In this document: positions 1 through 7,851 of the stretch, piece by piece
Layout of the letters: the number at the start of each line of letters is the position of its first letter
Numbering within the stretch: position 1 is the stretch's first letter
Origin: Eubacteriaceae bacterium
Lineage (GTDB): Bacteria > Bacillota > Clostridia > Lachnospirales > Lachnospiraceae
DNA length: 43,511 nt
Assembly: GCA_910574015.1 (NCBI GenBank)
Contig: CAJSYQ010000032.1
Location: 1-43,511 of the forward strand
Direction: 5' to 3'
Notes under the pieces: generated by a model
What the model was told of the DNA's origin: nothing
What the model saw: only the letters and a program-made list of their open reading frames with translations
The model's database searches: none
Translations under genes and position numbers: made by a program

Positions 1-41
1 ATAAAAATAACGGTACAGTCTACCAATTAGATTATTTTCGT

Positions 42-108
42 TGTATAATAAGTCTGACGTACAAGATCACTCTCTTTCGTATAGTTTGATGTGCAAACTT
101 ATTATACA
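42..108. repeat. 12-bp perfect inverted repeat with a 43-nt loop
   Basis: The arms TGTATAATAAGT (42-53) and ACTTATTATACA (97-108) are exact reverse complements, and the match continues 2 of 3 bases further into the loop. Each arm contains a TATAAT-like hexamer facing into the loop. The repeat lies in very AT-rich DNA upstream of the Big2 gene and its promoter. It could be an operator pair, the end of a small mobile sequence, or chance in AT-rich DNA. I cannot assign a function. Confidence 0.5.
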
Positions 109-166
109 TGAGAAAGTGTCTTGTGCGTTATTTTATTTTTCAAAAAGTTGTAAAGTGGTGTAATTA

Positions 167-195
167 TTGCATATCTTTACTATTTATGCTAAAAT
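167..195 (+). promoter_or_regulatory. sigma-A promoter of the Big2-domain gene
   Basis: TTGCAT (167-172) and TAAAAT (190-195) are 17 bases apart, and a TGC triplet directly before the -10 gives an extended -10. The predicted transcript starts near 202, so the ATG at 225 has a short leader carrying an AGAGGGGGG ribosome site. This arrangement rules out the longer reading frame that begins at 108, because that start would lie upstream of the promoter. Confidence 0.65.
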
Positions 196-224
196 ATAAC
201 AAAATATTCCAAGAGGGGGGCAAT

Positions 225-1253
225 ATGACTAAATTAAAAAAAGCACTAACAATTTTGCTTGTATTTATTATGATTTTAACAATTTCACCAATTCAAGCAA
301 ACGCAGCAAAGAAAGTAAAACTCAACAAAAGTAAACTGTCATTATATGTCGGCAAGTCTTACACGCTTAAGCTGAAAAATATTAAGAATAAGATTAAATG
401 GAAAAGTTCAAAAAAGTCAGTGGCAACTGTTTCATCAAAAGGAAAAGTTAAAGCTAAGAAAAAAGGAAGCTGTAAGATTACCGCTAAAGTAGGAAAGAAG
501 AAATATGTTTGTAAGGTGACTGTGAAAAAAAAGATAAGTAGTTCTACTTCTATTTCAACCACAGAACCTACAGATAAACCACCTGCAAAACCTACTCCTA
601 CACCAATCGCTGAACCTACTCCAACACCAACAGAGGTAACATCTATCGTATTAACCCATTCTAATCTAGAGATTACTAGAGGACAACAAGCAACTATTGG
701 TGCAATTGTTCTACCAAGTAATATTGCAGATTATAAAATTGTTTGGAGTTCAAGTGACTCTACGATTGCTGAAGTTGATCAAAATGGGTGTATTACAGCA
801 AATAAAATGGGTGAATGTGATATAATTGCGTCTATTAAAGACAAACAAGGCATTTGCCACTTGACAATAAAAGGGACTCCATCTGATTTAACAACTTGTG
901 TAGGTGAAACTGTATCAAGTATAAGTCATGGCTCAATAACTAATAACGATCGCGTACATGCAATAGTAACCCTATTTAAAAATGAAATTAACATTTCTGA
1001 TGCAGAAAATGGGAAGATAAATATGAAAATTACTTTTAAGGTTGAAAATTCATCAACGAGTAAAAAAGCTACAATACCTATTTTTTGTTTCTTAAGTTAT
1101 GACCAAGGAAATACTTCTAGTCTTGTTTATGGCAAATGGACAAATTATTATATTGAACCAGGTGAAGAAGAATATTACACATTAAATCTTACTAATTTAG
1201 AACCAAGAAATTATCATATTGTATTTTCTGATACTGATGATTGGTGGTTTTAA
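225..1253 (+). CDS. secreted protein with two Big2 (Ig-like) domains
   Basis: This is a predicted exported protein of 342 residues. A signal peptide (lysines at 3-6, hydrophobic core about 8-22, probable cleavage after ANA near 27) precedes a very lysine-rich Big2 domain (about 29-101). A Pro/Thr linker with PTPTP repeats (about 112-138) follows, then a second Big2 domain (about 139-216, with the typical VWSSSDSTIAEVD core) and a C-terminal beta-rich region of unknown fold (217-342). Big2 domains are common in surface and adhesive proteins. I see no sorting signal or membrane anchor at the C-terminus, so it may be released or held by charge. The ATG at 225 is chosen because promoter and ribosome site lie just upstream. 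Base composition is clearly more AT-rich than carB next to it, which suggests separate ancestry. Function is not known. Confidence 0.8.
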   Translation: MTKLKKALTILLVFIMILTISPIQANAAKKVKLNKSKLSLYVGKSYTLKLKNIKNKIKWKSSKKSVATVSSKGKVKAKKKGSCKITAKVGKKKYVCKVTVKKKISSSTSISTTEPTDKPPAKPTPTPIAEPTPTPTEVTSIVLTHSNLEITRGQQATIGAIVLPSNIADYKIVWSSSDSTIAEVDQNGCITANKMGECDIIASIKDKQGICHLTIKGTPSDLTTCVGETVSSISHGSITNNDRVHAIVTLFKNEINISDAENGKINMKITFKVENSSTSKKATIPIFCFLSYDQGNTSSLVYGKWTNYYIEPGEEEYYTLNLTNLEPRNYHIVFSDTDDWWF

Positions 1254-1282
1254 ATACTATTTTCAAAAGCAATATTTTTTGT

Positions 1283-1310
1283 GGGCAGACATAACCAGTC
1301 TGCCCTTTTT
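1283..1310 (+). terminator. rho-independent terminator after the Big2 gene
   Basis: The arms GGGCAGAC (1283-1290) and GTCTGCCC (1298-1305) are perfect complements around a 7-base loop and are followed by TTTTT (1306-1310). It sits 30 bases past the stop codon at 1253. The rest of the stretch to carB (1311-1491) shows only overlapping short frames without ribosome sites, and I see no gene there. Confidence 0.85.
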
Positions 1311-1491
1311 ATGATTCCCGGACTGCCCGTGCAGAAGCAAAAGAATCCATTCAGACAGGAATACAACACTAGTGCCGGTCTTTTTGAACTAAATATTTCT
1401 GTTGACACGGGAAAATTACACAAAGCATTCAGAAATTTTAAAAAGGAAAGTAGCAGCCATAGCTGGATCCGGAACTTTATAGAATTTTCTC

Positions 1492-1520
1492 TTGTAGCTT
1501 TCCCCTCTTTCCTATATAAT
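1492..1520 (+). promoter_or_regulatory. sigma-A promoter of carB
   Basis: TTGTAG (1492-1497) and a consensus TATAAT (1515-1520) are separated by 17 bases. The predicted start near 1527 gives a leader of about 43 bases ending in the ribosome site AAAGGAGG (about 1555-1562). The leader is too short for a PyrR-type attenuator, and none is visible. Confidence 0.75.
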
Positions 1521-1569
1521 AGAGAAGAATATGTAAACAGGATAGGAAAATGTAAAGGAGGGTATTTCA

Positions 1570-4500
1570 ATGCCAAAAAGAACTGATATCCACAAGGTTC
1601 TGATCATCGGATCCGGCCCGATCATTATTGGTCAGGCGTGCGAATTTGATTATTCCGGTACTCAGGCCTGTAAAGCACTGCGCAAACTGGGCTATGAAAT
1701 CGTGCTGGTAAACTCCAATCCGGCTACCATTATGACAGATCCGGAAACAGCGGATGTAACCTATATCGAACCATTAAATGTAAAGCGTCTTGAACAGATC
1801 ATCAAAAAAGAACGTCCCGATGCTCTTCTGCCCAATCTCGGCGGTCAGTCCGGTCTCAATCTCTGTGCCGAATTAAATCAGGCAGGAATCCTTGACAAAT
1901 ATAACGTAAAGGTGATCGGTGTCCAGGTAGACGCCATTGAGCGCGGCGAGGACCGGATCGAATTTAAGAAAACCATGGACAGGCTGGGCATTGAAATGGC
2001 ACGCAGTGAAGTGGCATACAGCGTGGAGGAAGCCCTTTCCATAGCAGATAAGCTTGGCTACCCGGTAGTACTCCGCCCCGCATATACTATGGGGGGCGCC
2101 GGCGGCGGCCTTGTATACAATAAAGAAGAATTAAAAACCGTATGTGCCAGAGGCCTTCAGGCAAGTCTTGTGGGGCAGGTACTGGTAGAGGAATCCATCC
2201 TGGGATGGGAGGAGTTGGAACTGGAAGTCGTCCGGGATGCCGAGAACAACATTATCACCGTATGCTTTATCGAGAACATCGATCCTCTCGGCGTACATAC
2301 CGGGGATTCCTTCTGTTCCGCCCCCATGCTGACCATCTCGGAAGAATGTCAGAAACGTCTGCAGGAGCAGGCATATAAAATCGTAGAATCCGTACAGGTT
2401 ATCGGTGGTACTAATGTACAGTTCGCCCACGATCCGGTAAGCGACCGCATCATCGTGATCGAGATCAACCCCCGAACCTCCCGCTCCTCCGCTCTTGCCT
2501 CCAAAGCAACCGGTTTCCCCATCGCTTTGGTCTCCGCCATGCTGGCGACAGGGCTTACACTGAAGGATATCCCCTGTGGCAAATACGGCACGCTGGACAA
2601 ATACGTCCCGGATGGAGATTATGTAGTGATCAAATTTGCCCGCTGGGCTTTTGAAAAATTCAAAGGTGTGGAAGACAAGCTTGGCACGCAAATGAGAGCA
2701 GTGGGTGAAGTAATGAGCATCGGCAAGACTTACAAAGAGGCTTTCCAAAAAGCGATCCGCAGTCTGGAAACCGGGCGCTATGGTCTGGGACATGCCAAGA
2801 ACTTTGACACCTTGACAAAGGAAGAACTTCTCCATCTTCTTATCACTCCCTCCAGCGAACGGCATTTCATAATGTATGAAGCCCTCCGCAAGGGTGCCGC
2901 TGTGGAGGAAATATTCGAACTTACCAAAGTAAAAACCTACTTTATCGAACAGATGAAGGAGCTGGTAGAGGAAGAAGAAGCCTTGATGAAGAGCAAAGGG
3001 CAGCTGCCTTCTGACGAGGCACTGATCTCCGCCAAGAAAAATGGATTTTCAGATAAGTATCTGAGTGAAATCCTGGCTGTTCCAGAGGCGGATATTCGGG
3101 AACGCCGTCTGGCTCTCGGTGTGGAGGAAGCGTGGGAGGGTGTCCATGTAAGCGGTACAGAAAACAACGCCTACTACTACTCCACCTACAATGCCCCGGA
3201 CAAAAATCCTGTCAGCAGCGACAAACAAAAGATTATGATCCTGGGCGGCGGGCCAAACCGCATTGGTCAGGGAATCGAGTTTGATTACTGCTGTGTCCAC
3301 GCTGCCATCGCACTGAAAAAACTGGGATTTGAAACTATTATCGTAAACTGTAATCCAGAAACGGTGTCTACCGACTATGACACCTCTGATAAACTATATT
3401 TTGAACCACTGACCCTGGAAGATGTACTCAGCATTTACAAGAAAGAAAAACCACTGGGCGTAATCGCTCAGTTCGGCGGACAGACACCGTTGAACCTTGC
3501 CAGTGAGCTGGAGAAAAACGGCGTAAAGATACTGGGTACCTCTCCTTCCGTGATCGATCTGGCTGAGGACAGGGATCTGTTCCGGGAGATGATGGACAAG
3601 CTGGAAATTCCCATGCCGGAATCCGGTATGGCCACCACTGTAGAAGAGGCCATCTCCATCGCCGGTAGAATCGGATATCCGGTTATGGTCCGCCCGTCCT
3701 ATGTACTGGGCGGCCGAGGCATGGAAGTTGTCTATGACGATAAGAGTATGACAGAATATATGAAAGCCGCTGTCGGAGTGACGCCAGATCGTCCGATCCT
3801 GATCGATCGTTTCCTGAACCACGCTCTGGAATGTGAAGCCGACGCCATCAGTGACGGCAGCAATGCCTTTGTGCCGGCAGTCATGGAACATATTGAACTT
3901 GCTGGAGTGCATTCGGGCGACTCCGCCTGCATCATTCCCTCTGTCCATATTACAGAAGAAAATGTGGCTACCATCAAAGAATATACGAAGAAAATTGCGG
4001 AGGAAATGCATGTCCGGGGATTGATGAATATGCAGTATGCCATTGAAAATGGCAAGGTCTATGTATTGGAGGCAAATCCCCGGGCGTCCCGTACCGTACC
4101 ACTGGTATCCAAGGTATGCAATATTCGCATGGTTCCCCTGGCAACCGAGATCATTACTTCGGAACTGACTGGCAAAGAATCCCCCATCATAGGACTAAAG
4201 GAGCAGAATATTCCAAATTACGGAGTAAAGGAGGCAGCGTTCCCCTTCAATATGTTCCAGGAGGTAGATCCTGTCCTGGGTCCGGAGATGCGTTCCACCG
4301 GGGAGGTTCTCGGACTGTCCTCTTCCTATGGCGAAGCATTTTACAAATCCCAGGAAGCGATCCAGTCACCCCTTCCCCTGTCCGGCACTGTTTTGATTTC
4401 CGTAAATGCTAAGGACAAACCAGAAGTGGCAGATATCGCACAAATCTTTATGGATGACGGGTTCCGAATTATCGCCACCGGAAGTACCTATGACCTTCTG

Positions 4501-4794
4501 ATCAAATCCGGCATACAGGCAGAAAAGGTGAAAAAACTGTATGAAGGCAGACCAAATATCCTGGATATGATCACCAACGGAGACATTCAGCTGATCATCA
4601 ATACTCCGGTAGGCAAAGACAGCGTACATGACGACAGCTATCTCCGCAAGGCGGCCATCAAAGCAAAAGTGCCATACATGACCACTATGGCAGCCGCCAT
4701 GGCCACTGCCGAAGGCATCCACTATGTAAAAGAGCACGAACAGGGCGAGCTGAAATCCCTTCAGCAGCTCCATTCCGAAATTACCAATAAGTAA
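1570..4794 (+). CDS. carB: carbamoyl-phosphate synthase large subunit
   Basis: CarB makes carbamoyl phosphate from bicarbonate, ammonia (from glutamine via CarA) and two ATP, feeding pyrimidine and arginine synthesis. The 1074-residue length is usual for the family. Two homologous halves are visible: the N-terminal half opens with KVLIIGSGPIIIGQACEFDY and contains a glycine-rich ATP-grasp loop (GGAGGG). The C-terminal half opens with KIMILGGGPNRIGQGIEFDY and has its own ATP-grasp loop (GGRGME). The last 130 or so residues form the MGS-like allosteric domain. The start has a strong ribosome site 7 bases upstream. No carA lies beside it, which is unusual, since carA and carB are normally adjacent; the small subunit must be encoded elsewhere. 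The other pyrimidine genes lie about 19 kb away on the opposite strand. Confidence 0.98.
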   Translation: MPKRTDIHKVLIIGSGPIIIGQACEFDYSGTQACKALRKLGYEIVLVNSNPATIMTDPETADVTYIEPLNVKRLEQIIKKERPDALLPNLGGQSGLNLCAELNQAGILDKYNVKVIGVQVDAIERGEDRIEFKKTMDRLGIEMARSEVAYSVEEALSIADKLGYPVVLRPAYTMGGAGGGLVYNKEELKTVCARGLQASLVGQVLVEESILGWEELELEVVRDAENNIITVCFIENIDPLGVHTGDSFCSAPMLTISEECQKRLQEQAYKIVESVQVIGGTNVQFAHDPVSDRIIVIEINPRTSRSSALASKATGFPIALVSAMLATGLTLKDIPCGKYGTLDKYVPDGDYVVIKFARWAFEKFKGVEDKLGTQMRAVGEVMSIGKTYKEAFQKAIRSLETGRYGLGHAKNFDTLTKEELLHLLITPSSERHFIMYEALRKGAAVEEIFELTKVKTYFIEQMKELVEEEEALMKSKGQLPSDEALISAKKNGFSDKYLSEILAVPEADIRERRLALGVEEAWEGVHVSGTENNAYYYSTYNAPDKNPVSSDKQKIMILGGGPNRIGQGIEFDYCCVHAAIALKKLGFETIIVNCNPETVSTDYDTSDKLYFEPLTLEDVLSIYKKEKPLGVIAQFGGQTPLNLASELEKNGVKILGTSPSVIDLAEDRDLFREMMDKLEIPMPESGMATTVEEAISIAGRIGYPVMVRPSYVLGGRGMEVVYDDKSMTEYMKAAVGVTPDRPILIDRFLNHALECEADAISDGSNAFVPAVMEHIELAGVHSGDSACIIPSVHITEENVATIKEYTKKIAEEMHVRGLMNMQYAIENGKVYVLEANPRASRTVPLVSKVCNIRMVPLATEIITSELTGKESPIIGLKEQNIPNYGVKEAAFPFNMFQEVDPVLGPEMRSTGEVLGLSSSYGEAFYKSQEAIQSPLPLSGTVLISVNAKDKPEVADIAQIFMDDGFRIIATGSTYDLLIKSGIQAEKVKKLYEGRPNILDMITNGDIQLIINTPVGKDSVHDDSYLRKAAIKAKVPYMTTMAAAMATAEGIHYVKEHEQGELKSLQQLHSEITNK

Positions 4795-4818
4795 AAAAGT
4801 GTTCTTACTTATGACTTA

Positions 4819-4864
4819 AAAACCCCCTGTGCGTATCTCAACCCAGATACGCACAGGGGGTTTT
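4819..4864. terminator. bidirectional terminator shared by carB and htpG
   Basis: A perfect 16-bp stem, CCCCCTGTGCGTATCT (4823-4838) with its complement at 4845-4860, closes a 6-base loop. It is flanked by AAAA on the left and TTTT on the right, so it can end transcription from both strands. It lies between the convergent carB stop (4794) and htpG stop (4899). Confidence 0.93.
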
Positions 4865-4898
4865 CTTATAAATGGTGAAGATTGATTTTACATGCAGA

Positions 4899-6953
4899 TT
4901 ATTTGGCCAGCAGCATCATAATCTCATTACTGCGTTCGATAAACTCCGTCATCTTTTCTGCCTCCAGCGGATGGTGGCTGATGAGTGCCAGATCATAGAG
5001 CTGTTTGCAGATCAGATCCGTATTATCCTCTTCTTTATGCTCCAGGACATACTGAACCAATGCATGATTGGCATTCAGCACCAGTGTCTGGCCCATGTCC
5101 GACATACCCATACCGCCCATGCCGTTTGCCGCATACATTTTCATCATATCCTGCATCCTTCTTGCATCCTCAGACATAGTGATCATGGAAGAAACCTTAT
5201 CGTTTTTCAATTTCTCCACCTTGATCTCCAGATTATCCCGGCCTGTGGCCTTTTTAAAGATTTCCGTCAGAAGCTCTGTCTCTTCCTTGAGCTGTTCCTC
5301 GTCACCTTCCTCTTTAAATGCCTCAGTCAGGTCGGCATCAATGCGCTGGAACTTTACTGCATCATCGCCTGCCTCCAGAGAAGAAACAAATGGCTGGTCA
5401 ATATTGTGAAGCAGAACCACCGCATTCATCTCCTGTTCCCGGAACATATTGATATACTGGCTCTGCTGCTGCAGATCCGTCACATAATAGACGGTTTTCT
5501 TTGGCGTCTCCGTCTCCTGCGGCTCCTCCTTGTCCTCTTCTCCCGGTTCCACAACCTCTGCTTCTACCTCTGGTTCTGGCAGAGTTTCCAGATATTCCGA
5601 CAAGGTGCTGTATTTATCCTGCAAATCCTTAAACAGAATATATTCCTTTATTTTCTCCTTAAACTTCTCATCCTTCAGACAGCCAAATTTAATAAACGGG
5701 CTGATATCATCCCAGTATTTCTCATAGTTCTCACGATCCGTCTTACACATACCGGAGAGCTTGTCCGCCACTTTCTTCGTAATATAGTCGGAGATCTTCT
5801 TTACAAAGCCGTCATTCTGAAGCGCGCTGCGGCTGACGTTCAGCGGCAGATCAGGACAATCGATAACACCCTTTAACAGAAGCAGGAATTCCGGGATCAC
5901 TTCCTTGATATTATCTGCGATAAAGACCTGATTGTTATACAGCTTGATCATTCCCTCGATATTTTCATATTCCAGATTCACCTTGGGGAAATAGAGAATA
6001 CCTTTCAAATTAAAGGGATAGTCCATGTTCAGATGGATCCAGAACAGCGGCTCCCTGTAATCCTGAAATACCTTGCGGTAAAATTCTTTATATTCATCCT
6101 CTGTACACTCATTGGGATGCTTGTTCCAAAGCGGATTGATATCGCTGAGAGACACCGGGCGTTTCAGGATCTTAGTCTTCTTCACAGGCTCTTTCTTCTC
6201 ACCCTCTTCGCCGTCTTCTCCCTCTTTTACTTCTTCCTTCGGCTCCTCTACGATCTCTTCGATCACCGTGTCCTCTTCTGTCACCTCTTCGCTGGGAATC
6301 GTCTCATACTCAGGCTCAGCATTTGCCTTGGTGAGGAAAATCTCCACCGGCATAAAGGAGCAGTATTTCTCCAGAACCTCCCGCACGCGGTATTCATTGG
6401 CAAACTCATAGCTGTCCTCGTTGAGGTGAAGGATGATCTGTGTACCGACGGTATCCTTCTCACTTGGTCCCATTTCGAAAGTCAGACCGCCGTCTGACTC
6501 CCAGTGAACTGCCTCTGCCCCTTCCCTGTAAGAAAGGGTGTGAATCTCTGCTGAATCGGCCACCATAAACACAGAATAAAATCCCAGTCCAAAATGCCCG
6601 ATAATCTGCTCGTCATTCGCCTTATCCTTGTATTTCTCAAGAAAATCTGCCGCTCCAGAAAAGGCGATCTGGTTGATATACTCCTTCACTTCATCTGCTG
6701 TCATCCCAAGTCCGTTGTCTGTAAAAGTAATGGTCTTATCCTCCGGATTTACCTCTACATCGATTTTCGCCCTGTAATCATCGGGCAGCTCTGTCTCTCC
6801 GATCAGTGAGAGCTTTTTCCGCTTTGTAATGGCGTCACAGCCATTGCTGATCACCTCACGGATAAAAATATCATGGTCGGAGTACAGCCATTTCTTAATA
6901 ATCGGAAATATGTTTTCAGAATTGATCGCTAAATTACCCTGCTCATTTGTCAT
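4899..6953 (-). CDS. htpG: HSP90-family chaperone HtpG
   Basis: HtpG is the cytosolic, ATP-driven bacterial Hsp90 dimer that remodels client proteins. The 684-residue product shows the N-terminal GHKL ATPase domain (FIREVISNGCDAITK with the catalytic Glu near residue 33, the lid motif GHFGLGFYS), the middle-domain arginine in NVSRSALQND, and a Met/Gly-rich C-terminal stretch before the dimerisation region. It is about 60 residues longer than E. coli HtpG. The excess is two very acidic inserts, a linker at about 222-259 and another at about 456-486. The ATG at 6953 is preferred over the upstream one because GGAGGT lies just before it and the residues that follow match family N-termini. A promoter and a CIRCE element lie upstream, so HrcA control is expected. 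Confidence 0.96.
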   Translation of the reverse strand: MTNEQGNLAINSENIFPIIKKWLYSDHDIFIREVISNGCDAITKRKKLSLIGETELPDDYRAKIDVEVNPEDKTITFTDNGLGMTADEVKEYINQIAFSGAADFLEKYKDKANDEQIIGHFGLGFYSVFMVADSAEIHTLSYREGAEAVHWESDGGLTFEMGPSEKDTVGTQIILHLNEDSYEFANEYRVREVLEKYCSFMPVEIFLTKANAEPEYETIPSEEVTEEDTVIEEIVEEPKEEVKEGEDGEEGEKKEPVKKTKILKRPVSLSDINPLWNKHPNECTEDEYKEFYRKVFQDYREPLFWIHLNMDYPFNLKGILYFPKVNLEYENIEGMIKLYNNQVFIADNIKEVIPEFLLLLKGVIDCPDLPLNVSRSALQNDGFVKKISDYITKKVADKLSGMCKTDRENYEKYWDDISPFIKFGCLKDEKFKEKIKEYILFKDLQDKYSTLSEYLETLPEPEVEAEVVEPGEEDKEEPQETETPKKTVYYVTDLQQQSQYINMFREQEMNAVVLLHNIDQPFVSSLEAGDDAVKFQRIDADLTEAFKEEGDEEQLKEETELLTEIFKKATGRDNLEIKVEKLKNDKVSSMITMSEDARRMQDMMKMYAANGMGGMGMSDMGQTLVLNANHALVQYVLEHKEEDNTDLICKQLYDLALISHHPLEAEKMTEFIERSNEIMMLLAK

Positions 6954-7069
6954 CTCTATTGACCTCCATTTCATCGGCCATGCACCTGCAAATACACAGC
7001 ATCCTATCATCCCGACTCGCTCAACGGCGTCAATCTGAACCCGCTGTTGAGCTGCATCGTCTAGAGAAT

Positions 7070-7098
7070 ATAATAATACGTGGCGGGCTTAATGTCAA
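7070..7098 (-). promoter_or_regulatory. sigma-A promoter of htpG
   Basis: Read on the minus strand, TTGACA (7098-7093) and TATTAT (7075-7070) are 17 bases apart. The transcript would begin near 7063, giving a leader of about 110 bases before the htpG ATG at 6953. The CIRCE element lies only 7 bases upstream of the -35 box. Confidence 0.8.
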
Positions 7099-7105
7099 GA
7101 AAAAT

Positions 7106-7132
7106 TTAGCACTCATTTAAAATGAGTGCTAA
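7106..7132. promoter_or_regulatory. CIRCE element (HrcA operator)
   Basis: TTAGCACTC (7106-7114) and GAGTGCTAA (7124-7132) form the exact consensus CIRCE dyad with a 9-base spacer. HrcA is the known repressor that binds this sequence in groE and dnaK operons. Here it is placed just upstream of the htpG -35 box. The next gene (stop at 7139) points toward the site and ends beside it, so htpG is the only sensible target. Confidence 0.95.
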
Positions 7133-7138
7133 CAACCA

Positions 7139-7576
7139 TCACTGTTCTTCCCCATAGCTTCCAAGAAAATTCCGGCACTTCTCATCCCATGCCTGCTGCG
7201 CCTCCTTCGTAAGCGAGAACTCCTTCTGCATATATCCGGTAAATACCAGTAATTCGCCCTTTTCATACTGGACACGCAGCGAACCCACATCACCATTTCC
7301 CATATAGTGACAGAAATCCACCTTAAACACCTCCGGCGTTTTCTTCCCCCGGATCAGGCTGAATAGAACCGGTCTCAACTGTTTCCACAAAATCTGGCCG
7401 CATTCATCCGATGGCCTCTCATCCGTGTCATACCATTCATCATGTCTTTTCCCATCAATCTGAAAGGTCACAAATGTGGCCACCTCGCAGCCTGAAACGT
7501 GAAACTTATCAAACATTTCATCCGTCAGCAGCCTTGCCATAAATTCTTTTATGTTTTCAACTTTTAAGACGATCAT
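7139..7576 (-). CDS. conserved hypothetical protein (DUF5721-like)
   Basis: The 145-residue soluble protein has no signal peptide or membrane segment and is mixed alpha/beta in character. From memory it resembles the DUF5721 proteins of Lachnospiraceae, but I recognise no catalytic motif. Notable features are a short acidic and polar stretch around residues 45-56 and a basic patch RGKK near residue 77. The start at 7576 has AGGAGGG upstream and a good promoter, so expression is credible. It is a single-gene unit ending at the CIRCE element; the neighbouring htpG has its own promoter. Function unknown. Confidence 0.8.
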   Translation of the reverse strand: MIVLKVENIKEFMARLLTDEMFDKFHVSGCEVATFVTFQIDGKRHDEWYDTDERPSDECGQILWKQLRPVLFSLIRGKKTPEVFKVDFCHYMGNGDVGSLRVQYEKGELLVFTGYMQKEFSLTKEAQQAWDEKCRNFLGSYGEEQ

Positions 7577-7602
7577 TTTGAATAAATCCCTCCTGAAAGA
7601 AG

Positions 7603-7631
7603 ATACTAATAGCGTTTACAGAATATTTCAA
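7603..7631 (-). promoter_or_regulatory. sigma-A promoter of the DUF5721-like gene
   Basis: On the minus strand TTGAAA (7631-7626) and TAGTAT (7608-7603) are 17 bases apart. The site lies in the 77-base gap between two divergent genes. I found no equally good promoter for the plus-strand gene at 7654. Confidence 0.6.
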
Positions 7632-7653
7632 TATAAGAAATGGAGGTAATAGC

Positions 7654-7851
7654 ATGCGTTGTGATGAACAGACTTATAAAAATGTAGCAAAAAACTGCAG
7701 TGCCTATGCCGTAAAAGACTGCTGCCGCTGCAGCTGTACAAACAAATCAGGTGATGCGGAGGTCTCCTGCACCACCTGCAAACATTTCACCTCGGATAAG
7801 TACTGCTCCCTGGATCTCTTCGATCCGATCGTGGAAAATCACAGATTCTAA
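7654..7851 (+). CDS. small cysteine-rich protein
   Basis: The 65-residue product carries nine cysteines (positions 3, 15, 23, 24, 26, 28, 39, 42, 51) with a CCRCSC cluster, a CTTCKH motif and a further Cys at 51. This spacing suggests binding of zinc or another metal, though no named family comes to mind. There is no signal peptide, so the cysteines are probably in the reducing cytosol and are more likely metal ligands than disulfides. The start is well supported by TGGAGG 8 bases before the ATG. Its stop overlaps the stop of the convergent GH13-like gene by 4 bases, at a 7-bp hairpin (TTCTAAG / CTTAGAA). Confidence 0.78.
   Translation: MRCDEQTYKNVAKNCSAYAVKDCCRCSCTNKSGDAEVSCTTCKHFTSDKYCSLDLFDPIVENHRF

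Noticed and set aside
108-224. N-terminal extension of the Big2 protein to 108
   Set aside because: It would begin upstream of the promoter at 167-195, has no ribosome site, and hides the signal peptide that starts at 225.
1521-1569. PyrR attenuator before carB
   Set aside because: The leader has no terminator or anti-terminator stems and no PyrR-binding loop.
1250-1586. Two overlapping frames (plus and minus) in the gap before carB
   Set aside because: They overlap each other, the terminator and the carB promoter, have no ribosome site and resemble no protein.
2131-2865. 244-residue minus-strand frame
   Set aside because: It is antisense to carB and shows no ribosome site or protein-like pattern.
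4872-5876. 334-residue plus-strand frame
   Set aside because: It lies antisense inside htpG, is rich in Leu, His and Phe as expected of a shadow frame, and starts in the terminator region.
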